From NCBI GenBank assembly GCA_033980235.1, contig CM067070.1, positions 11,230,046-11,294,045 on the forward strand: a stretch of 64,000 bases of DNA, in the 5' to 3' direction. Positions 62,870-64,000 of this stretch are shown here, in pieces; the stretch's first letter is position 1, and each line of letters starts with the position of its first letter. Made by a program: the position numbers and the translations under genes. The notes under the pieces were generated by a model, which was not told the origin of the DNA, did not search any database, and saw only the letters and a program-made list of their open reading frames with translations. Source of the stretch: Diadema setosum. Its lineage: Eukaryota; Echinodermata; Echinoidea; Diadematoida; Diadematidae.

Positions 62870-63268
62870 AATAAACGTAGGGATGGGGTTGTTTGTTTGA
62901 TAAAAGACAAAATTTACTGAGTAGACGATGCAAAGATTTAGTTCAAAGTTTTTGATTCAAGCGCAGAAACTATTGTTATAAAAGTATCCTTTAAAGCAAG
63001 TTATATTTTTTGTTATTGTTTGTGTGCCACTCGGAAAAGTATAAATGACTTTTTATCTGTATTGGAAAAACCGCCAAGTACAATAAATTGTGAAAATAAG
63101 CAGTGCTTTATTGTATGTGATTCTAACATAGATGTTTTGGCCGCCACTCAGCATGTCCATAGTATTATTGCCCCGTCACTGACCAGGGACGCTTACCTGG
63201 AAACATTAAACTGCACATTACTTGAATATGAGACCATTCTGAAGCAAATAATTTTCACACAACAATAG
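62870..63268 (+). pseudogene. LINE endonuclease fragment
   Basis: The reading frame, with stops, runs through RRDGVVCLIKDKI, ETIVIKVSFKASYIF, SINDFLSVLEK and INCENKQCFIVCDSNIDVLA. This is the block order of a CR1/Jockey-type AP endonuclease: G-G-G-V..., V-x-Y-R-P, then GDFNID, here degraded to CDSNID. It likely belongs to the same element as the RT fragment at 63655, on the same strand. Confidence 0.6.
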
Positions 63269-63654
63269 ATATATAATGTACTCTTGAATGAATCCCATAA
63301 GGATCGGAACAATCATCTCCCAGCATTTCCACTGATTCCCACTGATCAGTTACTAGCCTTCCCCTTTAAATAGCGCATGCCTCAAATAATCCAAATCAGT
63401 AAAAAAAGGTTAATATTCTAAAAATGTCACTTGATTCCTTTTGCCAAAGTAGGGCAGTGCAGTATACAGAGTATGATAAGGGTTGTCCCGCAAGGACTTA
63501 CACCTGGCTTTTCAAGGTGTTTGTAACAAACACTTCTCATATCTACACAAGATTGCACGATTACGGTCTTATCTTAATTTCATCTTGTCTTTAATCTGTA
63601 TGCTAGGAGGTTGTTTTATGAAATCCAACACAATTTCCCAGAAGCAATGTGTCA
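63269..63654. repeat. family D fragment within LINE remains
   Basis: About 63455-63600 matches the reverse complement of 30440-30560: ATACAGAGTAT, CAAGGACTTACACCTGGCTT versus GTAAGGACCTAACACTACATCTGGCTT, and GATTACGGTCTTATCTTA. It lies between the endonuclease and RT remnants, so it may have inserted into that LINE. Confidence 0.55.
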
Positions 63655-64000
63655 TCTAAACTTATGCGGATGATACACAGCTGTATCCTTTTCATTTACT
63701 GCAGCAGATGAGAATTATTCTGTGTCCATTATAGATCTAAGTATTATGGAGCTTCAAAAATGGTTGTTATCCCATAATGTTATACTCAGTTAAACGAAAA
63801 ATGAAATTGTAATATGTGGCAAATGAACAGCAAGTTTCAAAAGTACGCCTAAAAGGGATTGATGTTGATATTTTTTCCTGTTGATTCTTTACGAAATCTG
63901 GAAGAATGGTTTAATTCACGCCTAGCCTTTGATAGACATATTTCTGAAGTATGTAAGAATTAATTTTATCATTTTCAAAAGCATTAGACTCCGGAAAGTA
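63655..64000 (+). pseudogene. LINE reverse-transcriptase fragment, runs off the window
   Basis: The catalytic YADDTQLY lies at about 63663. The shifted frame then reads SFTAADENYSV and MELQKWLLSHN, and finally DSLRNLEEWFNSRLAFDRHI with SEVCKN before an in-frame stop. These are the palm and thumb blocks of a CR1/L2-type RT (FADD/YADD, W-L..N, L-G-V/x-F-D-S-L-F-x-x-H-I). Frameshifts and stops make it dead. It continues past the window edge. Confidence 0.65.

Overview
This is an AT-rich stretch of animal nuclear DNA, almost certainly from a marine invertebrate. An echinoderm, such as a sea urchin, seems the best guess. That guess rests on the style of the repeats (tRNA-derived SINEs with (ATT)n tails, TTAA-flanked palindromic MITEs, TGACCTTTGACC/GACGGACG elements, abundant microsatellites) and is inference, not a match to a reference. 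There are no bacterial-type operons, no CRISPR array, no rRNA genes and no intact tRNA gene. I find no complete host gene. Most long open frames are translations of microsatellites.

The left third (1-30.8 kb) is a field of non-autonomous DNA transposons in non-coding DNA. It holds a piggyBac-like element (593-1348), four copies of one TTAA-flanked full-length-palindrome MITE (family A: 2263-2658, 10158-10532, 15565-15939, 21470-21845), and a second TTAA family (B: 15050-15560 and 29621-30083). It also has a hAT-like MITE with a 7-bp target duplication (6748-7170), a 1-kb element carrying DR1-like TGACCTTTGACCT motifs (7757-8766), several fold-back elements, and three tRNA-derived SINEs. A CpG-rich patch (13.4-13.8 kb) next to a possible exon is the best non-repeat candidate here. 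A broken MADF-like ORF (26.2-26.5 kb) follows an array of GTCTCCGCGACG-type repeats.

The middle (30.8-39.3 kb) is a nested pair of LINEs. A degenerate minus-strand L1/Tx1-type element (ORF2, 39032 down to 31550) is split near the end of ORF2 by a plus-strand CR1/Jockey-group LINE (31705-35430). A second, very similar copy of the CR1/Jockey-group LINE lies on the minus strand at 56.15-60.84 kb. That copy is itself interrupted by a 691-bp inverted-repeat element (57375-58065). Because the two LINE copies match, each shows the other's empty site.

The right third (39-64 kb) has microsatellites, further LINE fragments (43.3, 49.4-50.5, 62.9-64.0 kb), three SINE or tRNA-like pieces, two MITEs inside (AT)n tracts (52.2-53.2 kb) and a 1.4-kb palindrome (54.5-55.9 kb). 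It also has the one plausible non-RT protein exon: an SGNH/OSK-like domain on the minus strand (45322-44811), behind a splice acceptor, whose catalytic motifs are altered.

Overall the window is an accessory, transposon-dense region. Its interest lies in nested insertions that fix element boundaries and relative ages, in palindromic elements that could give hairpin RNAs, and in repeat-borne nuclear-receptor-like motifs.
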